Source of the DNA: an uncultured Pseudomonas sp.
GTDB taxonomy: Bacteria > Pseudomonadota > Gammaproteobacteria > Pseudomonadales > Pseudomonadaceae
Length of the DNA stretch: 64,000 bases
Reading direction: 5' to 3'
Assembly (NCBI RefSeq): GCF_943846705.1
Contig: NZ_OX044366.1
Location: 3,906,001 to 3,970,000 of the forward strand
The position numbers were made by a program, and so were the translations under genes. Positions 26,034-34,656 of this stretch are shown here, piece after piece; position 1 is the stretch's first letter; every line of letters starts with the position of its first letter. The notes below the pieces were generated by a model. That model had not been told where the DNA came from. It saw only the letters and a list, made by a program, of their open reading frames with translations, and searched no databases.

Positions 26034-27191
26034 CTAGCTCGCTTGGGCCTGTCGGATCACCTCGGCCAGACGCTTGAGGCCTTCGCTTAAACGCTCCGGG
26101 GCCACGTGGCTGAAGTTCAATCGCAGGTGACCCGGATGAGCATCCGGGTCAATAAAGAACGGCTCGCCCGGCATGAACGCCACGTTCTGCGCCAGCGCTG
26201 GGGCCAACAGGGTGCGGGTATCCAGCGGCTGTTTCAGGGTTAGCCAGAAGAACAACCCGCCCTGGGGGATCTGCCAGTCAGCCAGGTCGCTAAAGTGCTC
26301 TGCCAGCACCGCCTGCATAGCATCACGGCGGATGCGGTAAAAGTCGCGCAGTTCAGCCAGGTGGCCGCGATATTTCTCGCTACCCAGCCACTGTAATGCC
26401 TGCCACTGACCGATGCGATTGGTGTGCAGGTCCGCCGACTGCTTAAGGCGCAGCAGGTAGGGATATAGATCTGGCGTGGCAATCAGGTAGCCGATGCGCA
26501 ACCCCGGCAGCAGGGTTTTCGACACAGTGCCGGTGTAGATCCAGCTGGCCTTTTGCAAACGGCTAACGATCGGCGTGGCGCTACCGTCATCGAACACCAA
26601 CTCGCGGTAAGGCTCGTCTTCAATCAGGGTCACGCCAAACTCGTCCAGTAGCGCCGCCACGGCGTCGCGTTTGGCTTCGCTGTAGCGCACAGCCGAGGGG
26701 TTCTGGAAGGTTGGGATCAGATAGGCAAACGCCGGCTTGTGATTCTGCAGGCGCTCACGCAACGCATCGAGCTGCGGGCCATCGGCCTCCTGCGGCACGG
26801 CGATGCAATCGGCACCGAACAGCTGGAAGGCTTGCAGCGCGGCCAAATAGGTCGGCGCCTCAAGCAGCACTTCGGTACCCGGATCAATAAACAGTTTGCT
26901 GGCCAAGTCGAGGGTTTGCTGCGAGCCGCTGACAATCAGCACCTGGCTGGCGTCGCAAGGCACGCCCAAGGCGCGGGCCTCGGCGGCAATCGCCTCGCGC
27001 AGCGCCGGCTCGCCTTCACTGGTGCCGTACTGACCCATGCTCGCGGGCATCGCGTCCCACTCGACCTTCGGTAACATCGGCTCGGCGGGCAAGCCGCCGG
27101 CAAACGACATCACTTCTGGACGCTGCGCTGCAGCCAGAATTTCACGGATTAGGGAGCTTTTCAGGCGGGCAACACGTTCGGAGAAGGCCAT
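26034..27191 (-). CDS. PLP-dependent aminotransferase, class I/II (2-aminoadipate type)
   Basis: A 385-residue fold-type I aminotransferase. The PLP-binding lysine is Lys225 in YTGTVSKTLLPGLRIGY, the family stretch IPTFQNPSAV is present, and SGSQQTLDLASKL forms the PLP-phosphate region. It belongs to the LysN/2-aminoadipate transaminase group related to MocR regulators, but it has no DNA-binding domain. It is divergent from a MarR regulator; two identical-format palindromes lie between them and strongly suggest repression. The amino-acid substrate is unknown. The GST gene follows on the same strand. Confidence 0.88.
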   Translation of the reverse strand: MAFSERVARLKSSLIREILAAAQRPEVMSFAGGLPAEPMLPKVEWDAMPASMGQYGTSEGEPALREAIAAEARALGVPCDASQVLIVSGSQQTLDLASKLFIDPGTEVLLEAPTYLAALQAFQLFGADCIAVPQEADGPQLDALRERLQNHKPAFAYLIPTFQNPSAVRYSEAKRDAVAALLDEFGVTLIEDEPYRELVFDDGSATPIVSRLQKASWIYTGTVSKTLLPGLRIGYLIATPDLYPYLLRLKQSADLHTNRIGQWQALQWLGSEKYRGHLAELRDFYRIRRDAMQAVLAEHFSDLADWQIPQGGLFFWLTLKQPLDTRTLLAPALAQNVAFMPGEPFFIDPDAHPGHLRLNFSHVAPERLSEGLKRLAEVIRQAQAS

Positions 27192-27224
27192 GGATACACC
27201 GGTAGCAAAGGCAAATAAAAATAG

Positions 27225-27239
27225 GTCAAACTGATTGAC
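27225..27239. promoter_or_regulatory. Palindromic operator GTCAA-N5-TTGAC, copy 1
   Basis: A perfect 5+5 palindrome, 34 bases upstream of the aminotransferase start on the minus strand. It has the same arms and spacing as copy 2 at 27283-27297 and is a candidate MarR-family binding site. Confidence 0.65.
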
Positions 27240-27282
27240 GGAAACTCTGGTTGCCAGAAACTACGCCGGCCACCACATATAC

Positions 27283-27297
27283 GTCAATAGGCTTGAC
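27283..27297. promoter_or_regulatory. Palindromic operator GTCAA-N5-TTGAC, copy 2
   Basis: A second copy with identical arms and spacing, 58 bases from the first and only 4 bases before the marR-type ATG at 27302. Binding there would cover the ribosome-binding region and block autogenous expression. Confidence 0.65.
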
Positions 27298-27301
27298 CTT
27301 A

Positions 27302-27736
27302 ATGATTGATTTCAAGAGCACAGCCACTCAGCAAGTGGCCATGGAAGCCTTCTTCTTCGGCTACCAGGCGTTTACCGCCAAAGCCGATGAAATGTTGGCG
27401 CGCCGTGGCTTGTCGCGGGTGCACCACCGCATCCTGTTTTTTATCGCCAAGTACCCAGGCTTGAGCATGAAGGAACTGCTCGCCTATCTGGGCGTGAGCA
27501 AGCAGGCACTGAATACCCCGCTGCGTCAGTTGCTGGAAATGGGCTTGGTGCAGAGCCTTACCGCCGAAGATGACAAGCGCAAACGCCTGCTCGGCTTTAC
27601 CGCCGAAGGCACCAAACTTGAAAAAGCCCTGCGCCGTGAACAGAGCAAGCTGCTGCAGCGCGTCTTCGACGAAGCTGGGGAAACGGCCGTCAGTGGCTGG
27701 TTACAGGTCAACCAGACGCTGGGCAACATTCGCTAA
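27302..27736 (+). CDS. MarR-family transcriptional regulator
   Basis: A 144-residue MarR protein: dimerisation helices at both ends and a winged helix-turn-helix in the middle (FIAKYPGLSMKELLAYLGVSKQALNTPLRQLLEMGLVQSLTAEDDKRKRLLGFT) with the family DxRxxR/K-type wing DDKRKR. The start is set at the ATG at 27302, since the upstream in-frame extension overlaps the operator pair. It is divergent from the aminotransferase and probably represses both genes until an inducer binds. Confidence 0.9.
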   Translation: MIDFKSTATQQVAMEAFFFGYQAFTAKADEMLARRGLSRVHHRILFFIAKYPGLSMKELLAYLGVSKQALNTPLRQLLEMGLVQSLTAEDDKRKRLLGFTAEGTKLEKALRREQSKLLQRVFDEAGETAVSGWLQVNQTLGNIR

Positions 27737-27905
27737 TGGGGCGCGCGCGATGGCTGACACTTACCTGCGCTTAGCGACAGCTTAACTGTACCGCTGCCGC
27801 TAACTGGCTAATCAAAACTGTACCTATCATTGCCCGCATTGCTGTACCGCGACGCCCTGGCCATCTGTCCCTAGGCTGATCAGCACTGTCTATGAGTGCC
27901 GCACC

Positions 27906-28517
27906 ATGACCCTCGAATTGCTGATTGCCTTCGTCGCGTTTGCCTTTGTCACCTCAGTCACACCCGGCCCCAACAACACCATGCTGCTCGCCTCCGGCGC
28001 GAATTTCGGCTTGCGCCGTACCCTGCCGCACATGCTCGGTATTAGCCTGGGCCTGATGCTGCTGGTGCTCTCGGTTGGCCTGGGGCTCGGCCAGGTGTTC
28101 GAACAAGTGCCCGTGCTGTACAGCGTGCTGCGTTACGTCGGCGCGGCGTACCTGCTGTACCTGGCCTGGAAGATCGCTAATGCCGGCGCGCCCAGCAGCC
28201 AAGCCTCGGCCAGCGGCAAGCCGTTCAGTTTTCTCCAGGCGGCGGCCTTCCAGTGGGTCAACCCCAAGGCGTGGATCATGGCCATTGGTGCCATCACCAC
28301 CTACACCCCGCAGGAAAATTTCGTGGTCAATGTGCTGCTGATCTCAGCACTGTTTGCCGTGGTCAATTGCCCGACCATGAGCGTCTGGACCGTGCTCGGC
28401 AGCCTATTGCGCAACTGGCTGCAGGATGCACGGCGATTGCGCGTATTTAATATCGGTATGGCGCTGCTTTTAGTGGCGTCGCTGTACCCCATCTTCCTCG
28501 ATAGCGGACTATTTTGA
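27906..28517 (+). CDS. LysE-family amino-acid exporter
   Basis: A 203-residue membrane protein with about six hydrophobic segments and the family start TSVTPGPNNTMLLASGANFGLRRTLPHMLGISLG, which matches RhtB/LysE exporters for threonine, homoserine, lysine or related compounds. The later segment FQWVNPKAWIMAIGAITTYT is also typical. Its stop codon shares one base with the start of the benE-type gene (TGATG), so the two are translationally coupled. The exported compound is unknown. Confidence 0.9.
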   Translation: MTLELLIAFVAFAFVTSVTPGPNNTMLLASGANFGLRRTLPHMLGISLGLMLLVLSVGLGLGQVFEQVPVLYSVLRYVGAAYLLYLAWKIANAGAPSSQASASGKPFSFLQAAAFQWVNPKAWIMAIGAITTYTPQENFVVNVLLISALFAVVNCPTMSVWTVLGSLLRNWLQDARRLRVFNIGMALLLVASLYPIFLDSGLF

Positions 28518-29713
28518 TGCACGACTTACAACAGGCGCGCCTGCGGCCGCTGGCCGACACCTCCACCTCAGCGGTAGTCGCCGGCTTTATCGCCATGCTC
28601 ACCGGTTACACCAGCTCCCTGGTGCTGATGTTTCAGGCTGGCCAGGCCGCCGGGCTGAGCAGCGGGCAGATTTCTTCGTGGATCTGGTCGCTGTCGATTG
28701 GCATGGCGATCTGCTGCATCGGCCTGTCACTGCGCTACCGCGCACCGATCATGATCGCCTGGTCGACGCCCGGTGCCGCGCTGCTGATCACCAGCCTGCC
28801 CGGCGTGCCGTATGGCGAAGCGATTGGCGCGTATATCGTGGCCTCAGGCTTGATTGTATTGATCGGCCTGACCGGCACCTTCGACCGCATCATGCGGCGT
28901 ATCCCCGGCTCCCTGGCGGCTGCCCTTCTGGCCGGTGTGCTGTTTAAAATCGGCCTGGAAATTTGCGTGGCTGCCGAACAACAACCGGTGTTGGTAGTAG
29001 CCATGCTGCTGGCCTATCTGTTTGGCAAACGCCTGCTGCCGCGCTATGCGGTGCTGGCCGCGCTGATTGTCGGCAGCGTGCTGGCTGGGGTGTTCGGCCT
29101 GCTCAACTTCGAACAGTTCGAGTTGCAACTGGCGGTGCCGGAATGGACCACGCCGAGCTTCTCTCTCGCGGCGGCCATCAGCATCGGCATCCCGCTGTTT
29201 ATCGTCGCCATGGCCTCGCAGAACCTGCCGGGCATGGCGGTGCTGCGCGCCAATGGCTATGACGTACCGGCCAGTCCGCTACTCACTACCACCGGGCTGA
29301 CCTCGATACTGCTGGCGCCGTTCGGCAGCCACGGTATTCATATGGCCGCCATCAGCGCCGCCATCTGCGCCGGCCCAGAAGCCCATGAAGACCCGAAGAA
29401 GCGCTACACCGCCGCGATCTGGTGTGGTGTGTTCTACGGCATCGCCGGTATCTTCGGCGCCACCCTGGCCGCGCTGTTCACCGCCCTGCCAAAAGCCCTG
29501 ATCCTGTCGATCGCCGCCCTCGCCCTGTTCGCCTCAATCATCGGCGGGCTGACCCAGGCCATGAGCGAGCCAAAAGAGCGCGAAGCGGCACTGATCACCT
29601 TTCTCGTGACCGCCTCGGGCATGACATTGTTTTCCGTGGGTTCGGCGTTCTGGGGGATTGTTGCGGGGCTGTTGACCCTGGCGATTCTCAACTGGGGTAA
29701 GCGGGAAGCTTGA
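28517..29713 (+). CDS. benE: BenE-family benzoate/H+ symporter
   Basis: A roughly 398-residue membrane protein with about 12 segments. Family signatures include STSAVVAGFIAMLTGYTSS at the N-terminus, MIAWSTPGAALLITSL, and SHGIHMAAISAAICAGPEAHEDPKKRYTAA in the second half, which are characteristic of BenE. Known members import benzoate with protons, but no benzoate-degradation genes are in the window, so the real substrate may differ. The start ATG at 28517 overlaps the lysE-type stop by one base. Confidence 0.88.
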   Translation: MHDLQQARLRPLADTSTSAVVAGFIAMLTGYTSSLVLMFQAGQAAGLSSGQISSWIWSLSIGMAICCIGLSLRYRAPIMIAWSTPGAALLITSLPGVPYGEAIGAYIVASGLIVLIGLTGTFDRIMRRIPGSLAAALLAGVLFKIGLEICVAAEQQPVLVVAMLLAYLFGKRLLPRYAVLAALIVGSVLAGVFGLLNFEQFELQLAVPEWTTPSFSLAAAISIGIPLFIVAMASQNLPGMAVLRANGYDVPASPLLTTTGLTSILLAPFGSHGIHMAAISAAICAGPEAHEDPKKRYTAAIWCGVFYGIAGIFGATLAALFTALPKALILSIAALALFASIIGGLTQAMSEPKEREAALITFLVTASGMTLFSVGSAFWGIVAGLLTLAILNWGKREA

Positions 29714-29899
29714 GTGCTGGGTGTCGATGGGCTCGACCATCCTGCAACGCAGATCGCACTGGCATTGATCACCCGTCAGCACTTAGGCAACCGGCAGAGC
29801 CCCCAGGCGAACGATCGTAGTATCTGGAGCGATTCAGCATTCGTTAACAGCCGCGCGTTTCAACCCGCTCGGCTTACCGGTCCTACTGCTGTGTCCGGT

Positions 29900-30655
29900 T
29901 CAGGCCAGCAACTCGCTGGCAGACACCCACAACCCGACCGTGCCCACCAATGCCATTACTGGCAGGGCTACGTATTTAAATGACGACGGTGGCCGCTTGT
30001 TGAACAGGTACTGCCCCAGGTGAACACTCAGAAAAACGGGCACTACCAAGACAAGGAACAGATAGAAGCTGGCGGCATCGAAGGTATCACTGAGCACACT
30101 GCTGGCGACGATGGCTATCAGTGCCAGCAACTCGGACACGATGAAATACAGAATCATGGTTGCCCGCTGTTGCGGAATCGAAAGGCGACTGGAAAGCATG
30201 TAATAGATGATAAGTGGCCCTCCAACTGACGCGGCCGCCGTACATGTGCCAGAGCCTAACCCTATTCCGTAGCGGCTCAGGGGCGAGTTGAAATTCGGTG
30301 TCGGCAGTCGAAATGCGAGTAACAGCACAAACAGCAACACCAGTAAGCTCGTGCCGAGTTTCAGCAGCATGGTTGGCAGCACGAAAAGCACCGCCACTCC
30401 CAGAGGGATACCCAGCAATGATCCGGTTGTTAGCTGACCGAAGGTGACCTTGTCCGCTTGAGCTTTCGCTTGTTTCCATATGCCGATACTGCATGCCAGA
30501 TCTAGGGCCAGGATCACCGGCACGCTGAGGCTAGGGTCGAAGGCTAGGTTCATACCGACGATAGCGATGGCGGCAAAACCAAAGCCACTGTAGCCACGCA
30601 CTAGTGCGGCTAACAGCACAAACGGCAGGGCCGGCAACGCCTGCTCAATCATCAT
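29900..30655 (-). CDS. TauE/SafE-family (TSUP) membrane protein
   Basis: A 251-residue protein with about eight hydrophobic segments from the TSUP family, whose best known members export sulfite or sulfonate-derived products (TauE, SafE, CuyZ). Recognisable parts are ALVRGYSGFGFAAIAI near the start and RYGIGLGSGTCTAAASVGGPLIIYYMLSS in the second half. It is the first gene of the accessory segment, on the same strand as the SerC-like and TRAP genes but 388 bp from the former. A link to sulfonate metabolism is inferred only. Confidence 0.8.
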   Translation of the reverse strand: MMIEQALPALPFVLLAALVRGYSGFGFAAIAIVGMNLAFDPSLSVPVILALDLACSIGIWKQAKAQADKVTFGQLTTGSLLGIPLGVAVLFVLPTMLLKLGTSLLVLLFVLLLAFRLPTPNFNSPLSRYGIGLGSGTCTAAASVGGPLIIYYMLSSRLSIPQQRATMILYFIVSELLALIAIVASSVLSDTFDAASFYLFLVLVVPVFLSVHLGQYLFNKRPPSSFKYVALPVMALVGTVGLWVSASELLA

Positions 30656-31043
30656 GGAGTTTCCTTACAGTGATAGTTCTCATGCGGCGAATATAGCCAT
30701 TGCGATGACAATGAGTAGAGCCAGTGCCTCGCATTCATGGCGCCAGGCGGTTCCATGAATTTGATGGGCTAACGCTGCTGGTTAGACCATCGCTCATCTG
30801 CCAACTAGTTTTAGTGCTGAGCACAGAAGCTGGCTTATGCAATTTACTGATTTAAATGCAGTAAATGCCCAGACATAAGTTTTGCCGTATTGCTGAGCGG
30901 AGCATTTCTGGCGCGGGCACCTTCAGTTCGATTTGTGCAAGCACACGCATTGAGAGTGTAAAAAGTGGCGGTGAATCTGGAGGCTCACATGGCAAGGCAG
31001 ACAGCCCTGCCGCGTGTATTTCATTGGTTTTCGACGATGCTGG
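30656..31043. other. Intergenic region without a gene
   Basis: This 388-bp gap between the SerC-like aminotransferase (ends 31044) and the TauE/SafE gene (starts 30655) has no credible coding frame. It should hold the promoter for the exporter and a terminator for the aminotransferase, but I see no strong hairpin with a T-run and no clear promoter. Confidence 0.5.
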
Positions 31044-32237
31044 TCAGGCGTTTTCTCTAGCGAACTGTTGCATGAAGTCAGCGAGACGTGTTGCCTCCTC
31101 TATGGTGACCCCGTTGTAAAGGCTCGCTCGCAGGTAATCCCCAGCACCGAAAGGCGTCAAAGTGCGCAGCCCGATCATCCCTTCCTCCCAACTCTTGATG
31201 AGGAATTTGTTAGTCAACGCCTCGTCGCCGCCCTTAACGTTGAAGGGGATATTCATCCGACTTCTCAGCGCCTTGTTCTGCACTGGGGTGGCATAGAACC
31301 CACTGGAGTTATCGATAACCTCGTAGAGCACTTTGGCCTTGGCAATGCAGCGGCGCTCATTTTCGACCACGCCGCCTTCGCGTTCGAGCCAGTCCATAAC
31401 GAGGCCGACCACTTCAATATTGAAGGTAGCGGGTGTGTTCCAGAGGTTGCCTGCCTCGTTGTTGATGCTGTAGTTGAAAACGCCAGGGCACAGTGGCGAG
31501 GCTTTGCCGAGCAGATCCTTGCGCACGACCGTCATGGTCAGGCCAGGGTGGCCGATATTCTTGGAGGCGCAGGCAAAGAGCACCCCAACGCCGTCATCAT
31601 GCCAGGCGATGGGCTTGGTGCTGAAGTCGGAACTGGCATCCACCACTAGAGGGATATGGCGACGTGACTCCGGCAGCTTTGGCAGCCGATGCAATTCAAT
31701 ACCGTTGACCGTTTCATTGGAGCAGACATAGACAAAACGGCTCTTGGCGTCGATGTTCGCCTCGGTCAGTTCGGGAAAGGTCGTGAATTGGCCTGTCTTG
31801 GGGTCGCGCCCATCGACGGTCTGCACCTGGCAGTATTTCTGGGCTTCGTCACGCCCCCGGGATGACCACGTGCCGTTGACCACATAGGTGGCCACGTCGG
31901 ACTGCGTTTGGCAAAGGTTCAGCGGCAGAGCGGCAAACTGGCCGTGGCCGCCGCCATGGGTGAACAACACCACGTAATCGTCAGGTATCGCCATGACTCT
32001 TCTGGCCGAAGCGATAGCGTGATCAAGTATTGTCACGAATTCGGGAGAGCGGTGAGACAGGGCCAAGGAAGTGAGCCCCGGCTTATTGAAATTAGCGGTA
32101 ATCTCTTTTTCCACCGCTTTGGGCAGTGATGTAGGGCCGGGACTGAAGTTGATGACTGCATCGGAGGGAGCGGTAGTACTGAGTGAGCCAACCAGGGCCG
32201 GATGGATCGTTGCATTCCCGTCAGCATTGGTATTCAT
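31044..32237 (-). CDS. SerC-family (class V) aminotransferase with altered substrate site
   Basis: A 397-residue protein that aligns along its length with phosphoserine aminotransferase SerC: INFSPGPTSLP at the start, THGGGHGQFAALPLN, SNETVNGIEL, VDASSDFSTKP, PLP lysine Lys226 in ACASKNIGHPGLT, WNTPATF and YLRASLYN near the end. Differences from SerC matter: the Arg of HGGGRGQ is His98, and the His-Arg pair that (from memory) contacts the substrate phosphate just before the final MRASIYN motif is missing, with a 3-residue insertion there. It is probably not the biosynthetic SerC. The start at 32237 is chosen over a GTG at 32255. It lies downstream of the TRAP operon. Confidence 0.8.
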   Translation of the reverse strand: MNTNADGNATIHPALVGSLSTTAPSDAVINFSPGPTSLPKAVEKEITANFNKPGLTSLALSHRSPEFVTILDHAIASARRVMAIPDDYVVLFTHGGGHGQFAALPLNLCQTQSDVATYVVNGTWSSRGRDEAQKYCQVQTVDGRDPKTGQFTTFPELTEANIDAKSRFVYVCSNETVNGIELHRLPKLPESRRHIPLVVDASSDFSTKPIAWHDDGVGVLFACASKNIGHPGLTMTVVRKDLLGKASPLCPGVFNYSINNEAGNLWNTPATFNIEVVGLVMDWLEREGGVVENERRCIAKAKVLYEVIDNSSGFYATPVQNKALRSRMNIPFNVKGGDEALTNKFLIKSWEEGMIGLRTLTPFGAGDYLRASLYNGVTIEEATRLADFMQQFARENA

Positions 32238-32622
32238 TTGATTTTCCGACCTCACAATAAAGATGACTTGCTTTCAGCAATAAATCAGCAACTGCTGTCT
32301 TATTACTGTTCTGGAGTGCCACGCACCGAGGGATTAAATTGAACTACCTGAAGGCAGGTTTATTTCAAATAAACCTACCAACTGACTAATAAGCCTGCGA
32401 GAGACGCTCATCGAGACCCGCAAGCTCTCATTACTGTTCTTAAATTATTATTCGAAACGAGACTGCACTCAGTATCCAATGTCGACGCTTGAGCATTTAG
32501 CGCCAACCTATTTTTTCTATGGTGCCAGCCCTATCTGGGCTGGCTCATAGTTTGTTTCCAAATATGAGCCCTGAGCCCTCAATTGATGAGGGCATTGCCA
32601 GTCATGCTCTCTACTTGTTGTA
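32238..32622. other. AT-rich intergenic region with dyads
   Basis: 385 bp between dctM and the SerC-like gene, with no credible coding frame. It holds a near-perfect 21-base dyad at 32356-32376 (10-base arms AGGTTTATTT / AAATAAACCT), a hairpin GCCAGCCC-N5-GGGCTGGC at 32524-32544, and a smaller one, GCCCTCA-N5-TGAGGGC, further right near the dctM end. The hairpins may end the TRAP transcript, and the dyad may be an operator of the aminotransferase gene. Confidence 0.5.
32356..32376. promoter_or_regulatory. 10-base dyad upstream of the SerC-like gene
   Basis: AGGTTTATTT and AAATAAACCT are perfect inverted repeats around a single C, about 120 bases before the SerC-like start. The size and symmetry fit an operator for a dimeric regulator. 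Confidence 0.45.
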
Positions 32623-33966
32623 TCAATAGCCAAGTAGCTTGGGCAGCAACAGCGATATCTGCGGTACGAAGGCAATCACCACTACGGCAAATGTCATGAT
32701 GAGGGCAAAGGGGATTGCCTTGGCCGTCACCTCTTCCAGCGGGGTTTTGGATATACCCGATGCAACGAAGAGATTTTCGCCCAGTGGCGGCGTCGCAAAA
32801 CCGATAGACAAGGTGCAGATCATGACGATGCCAAAGTGGGTCGGGTCGATTCCCAGGCTGTAGGCCACCGGCAGAAGCACCGGGGTTAGAATCATGATCG
32901 CGGCCAATGTCTCCATAAACATGCCGACGAAGAGCAGGAAGGCGATTATGAGCAGCCAGATCAGATAGATATTATCGGTCAACCCCAGCATCGATTCGGC
33001 GACAACGGCCGGTATCTGGTTTTCCACTAGCAGGCGGCCGAAGGCCGTGGCGGTAAACAGGATCAATAGCACCCTGCCGGATAGCCAGGTGGTGGTCTCG
33101 AGCGACCGCACGAAGTCGGCCCACTTCAGCTCTTTATGTACAAAGATACCGATGAGCAGGGTGTAGAAAATCGCGATGATGGCGGATTCCGTGGGTGTGA
33201 ATAAACCCGTGTAGATACCGCCCAAGATGACCAGTGGGGCCAGCATGGACCAAACCCCCGAGCGCATAGCCCTTTTAATCTGCGCGCGTGACCAAGACTC
33301 AGAGCTGCCTTTATAGCCGAGCTTTTTACAGTGAAGGTAGTTAAGCACCAGTAGGCTGATGGAAACCGCAATGCCCGGTAGCACGCCAGCGACAAATAGC
33401 TTAGGGATCGACACGCTTTCGAAGGTGCCGTATTTAGCGATGGCATCGGCTGGGACGGCCAAGCCCAGAGCCGAGATACCGAAAATCACCATAGGGATAG
33501 ACGGTGGAATGATGATACCCAGGCCGCCTGACGAGGCAGTGATCGCCGAGGCATACCCTCTGTCATAGCCACGGCGGGTCATCGCCGGGATCATTAGCAT
33601 GCCGACCGCCGCCGTAGTGGCCGGCCCCGAGCCCGAGATGGCACCGAAGAACATACAGGCAAGCACTGCGGCCGCCGAGATGCCGCCCGTGACCGGCCCG
33701 GCAAAGCTTTCGGCTAGGCTCACTAAACGCTTGGAGATGCCAGCGGCCTCCATCAGAGAGCCTGCGAGGATGAAGGCCGGCAGCGCCATCAGTGGGAATG
33801 AACCAACTGAATTGAAGGCGATTTGGACCAGCTTGATTGGGTTCTCATCTAGGTACAGGAAGGAAGCCAGTGCCGCCAGCCCCAGCGACACCACTACAGG
33901 CGCACCCAGCAGCAGCATCCCTAAGAAAGTTCCAAACAGGATCAGGATTATGGATGTCTCAGTCAT
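32623..33966 (-). CDS. TRAP transporter large permease (DctM type)
   Basis: A 447-residue membrane protein with about 12-13 segments, the sodium-coupled transport subunit of a tripartite ATP-independent periplasmic transporter. Family features are LGAPVVVSLGLAALASF, LMALPAFILAGSLMEAAGISKRL, ACMFFGAISGSGPATTAAVG and the repeat-like GLGIIIPPSIPMVIFG. Its start overlaps the small-permease stop by 8 bases, showing translational coupling. With the DctP-type binding protein it imports an acidic substrate. Confidence 0.93.
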   Translation of the reverse strand: MTETSIILILFGTFLGMLLLGAPVVVSLGLAALASFLYLDENPIKLVQIAFNSVGSFPLMALPAFILAGSLMEAAGISKRLVSLAESFAGPVTGGISAAAVLACMFFGAISGSGPATTAAVGMLMIPAMTRRGYDRGYASAITASSGGLGIIIPPSIPMVIFGISALGLAVPADAIAKYGTFESVSIPKLFVAGVLPGIAVSISLLVLNYLHCKKLGYKGSSESWSRAQIKRAMRSGVWSMLAPLVILGGIYTGLFTPTESAIIAIFYTLLIGIFVHKELKWADFVRSLETTTWLSGRVLLILFTATAFGRLLVENQIPAVVAESMLGLTDNIYLIWLLIIAFLLFVGMFMETLAAIMILTPVLLPVAYSLGIDPTHFGIVMICTLSIGFATPPLGENLFVASGISKTPLEEVTAKAIPFALIMTFAVVVIAFVPQISLLLPKLLGY

Positions 33967-34540
33967 GCTTCATCTGGTTCCGATTAGCGGTTTCGATACC
34001 TGAGCCTGTTTCCGAGGCATTGGCGTTTATCAGCTTGTTCATCTCTTTCGACTCAGGGTCCTCAATATCGATGCCCTTTACATATTTCAGATAGTTCACT
34101 TGAATGAGGCGTACGCTCATCAGGGCAAAGGCAATTGGGAGGATCAAATAGATGTACTTCATCGGAATCCCCAAGGTCTGGGATTTCCAGAATAGGTTCA
34201 TCTTATTAAATACAAAATCGTAACTCAGATAGAGAAAGTAGCCATTGAAGAAGAGCCAGGCGATGTCGGAAAGAAGCATGCACAAGTGTTTTATTTTTTC
34301 GGGCAGCCAGCGGTATTGAAAAGTGACCCGATTATGTGCGGATAACCGGGTGGCATGACTGGCGCCGAGAAAGACAAACCAAATAAACATATAAACGGAC
34401 AATTCTTCACTCCACGTAATGGAGTAGCCGAATAGTTCGCGGGAAATGATCTGCGCGAACAGCAGAGTGATAAATGCTACCAGCAAGATGCGGCATAGAT
34501 AGCCTTCAATGTTGTTAGCAATGGATAGAACTGTTCGCAT
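33959..34540 (-). CDS. TRAP transporter small permease (DctQ type)
   Basis: A 193-residue protein with four hydrophobic segments, the small membrane subunit of the TRAP system. The family stretch FAQIISRELFGYSITWSEELSVYMFIWFVFLGASHATRLSAHNRV is present. The C-terminal tail (about 155-193) is polar and longer than usual. It overlaps the large-permease gene by 8 bases and lies 116 bases after the binding-protein gene. Codon use and AT content are visibly different from the surrounding core genes. Confidence 0.92.
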   Translation of the reverse strand: MRTVLSIANNIEGYLCRILLVAFITLLFAQIISRELFGYSITWSEELSVYMFIWFVFLGASHATRLSAHNRVTFQYRWLPEKIKHLCMLLSDIAWLFFNGYFLYLSYDFVFNKMNLFWKSQTLGIPMKYIYLILPIAFALMSVRLIQVNYLKYVKGIDIEDPESKEMNKLINANASETGSGIETANRNQMKHD

Positions 34541-34656
34541 GAATTACAACTCTCTATGGTGGGTTGCTTGTTTACTGTTCAAGACAACACGCCTAATAAA
34601 CGCAGCACAAAAATCAAACTGACCCCACTGCGCTGGAGTGGGGTCAGCGACAAGTG

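Noticed and set aside
30865..31119. Short open frame in the gap between the exporter and the SerC-like gene
   Set aside because: It lacks a good ribosome-binding site, has odd composition and overlaps the end of the aminotransferase gene.
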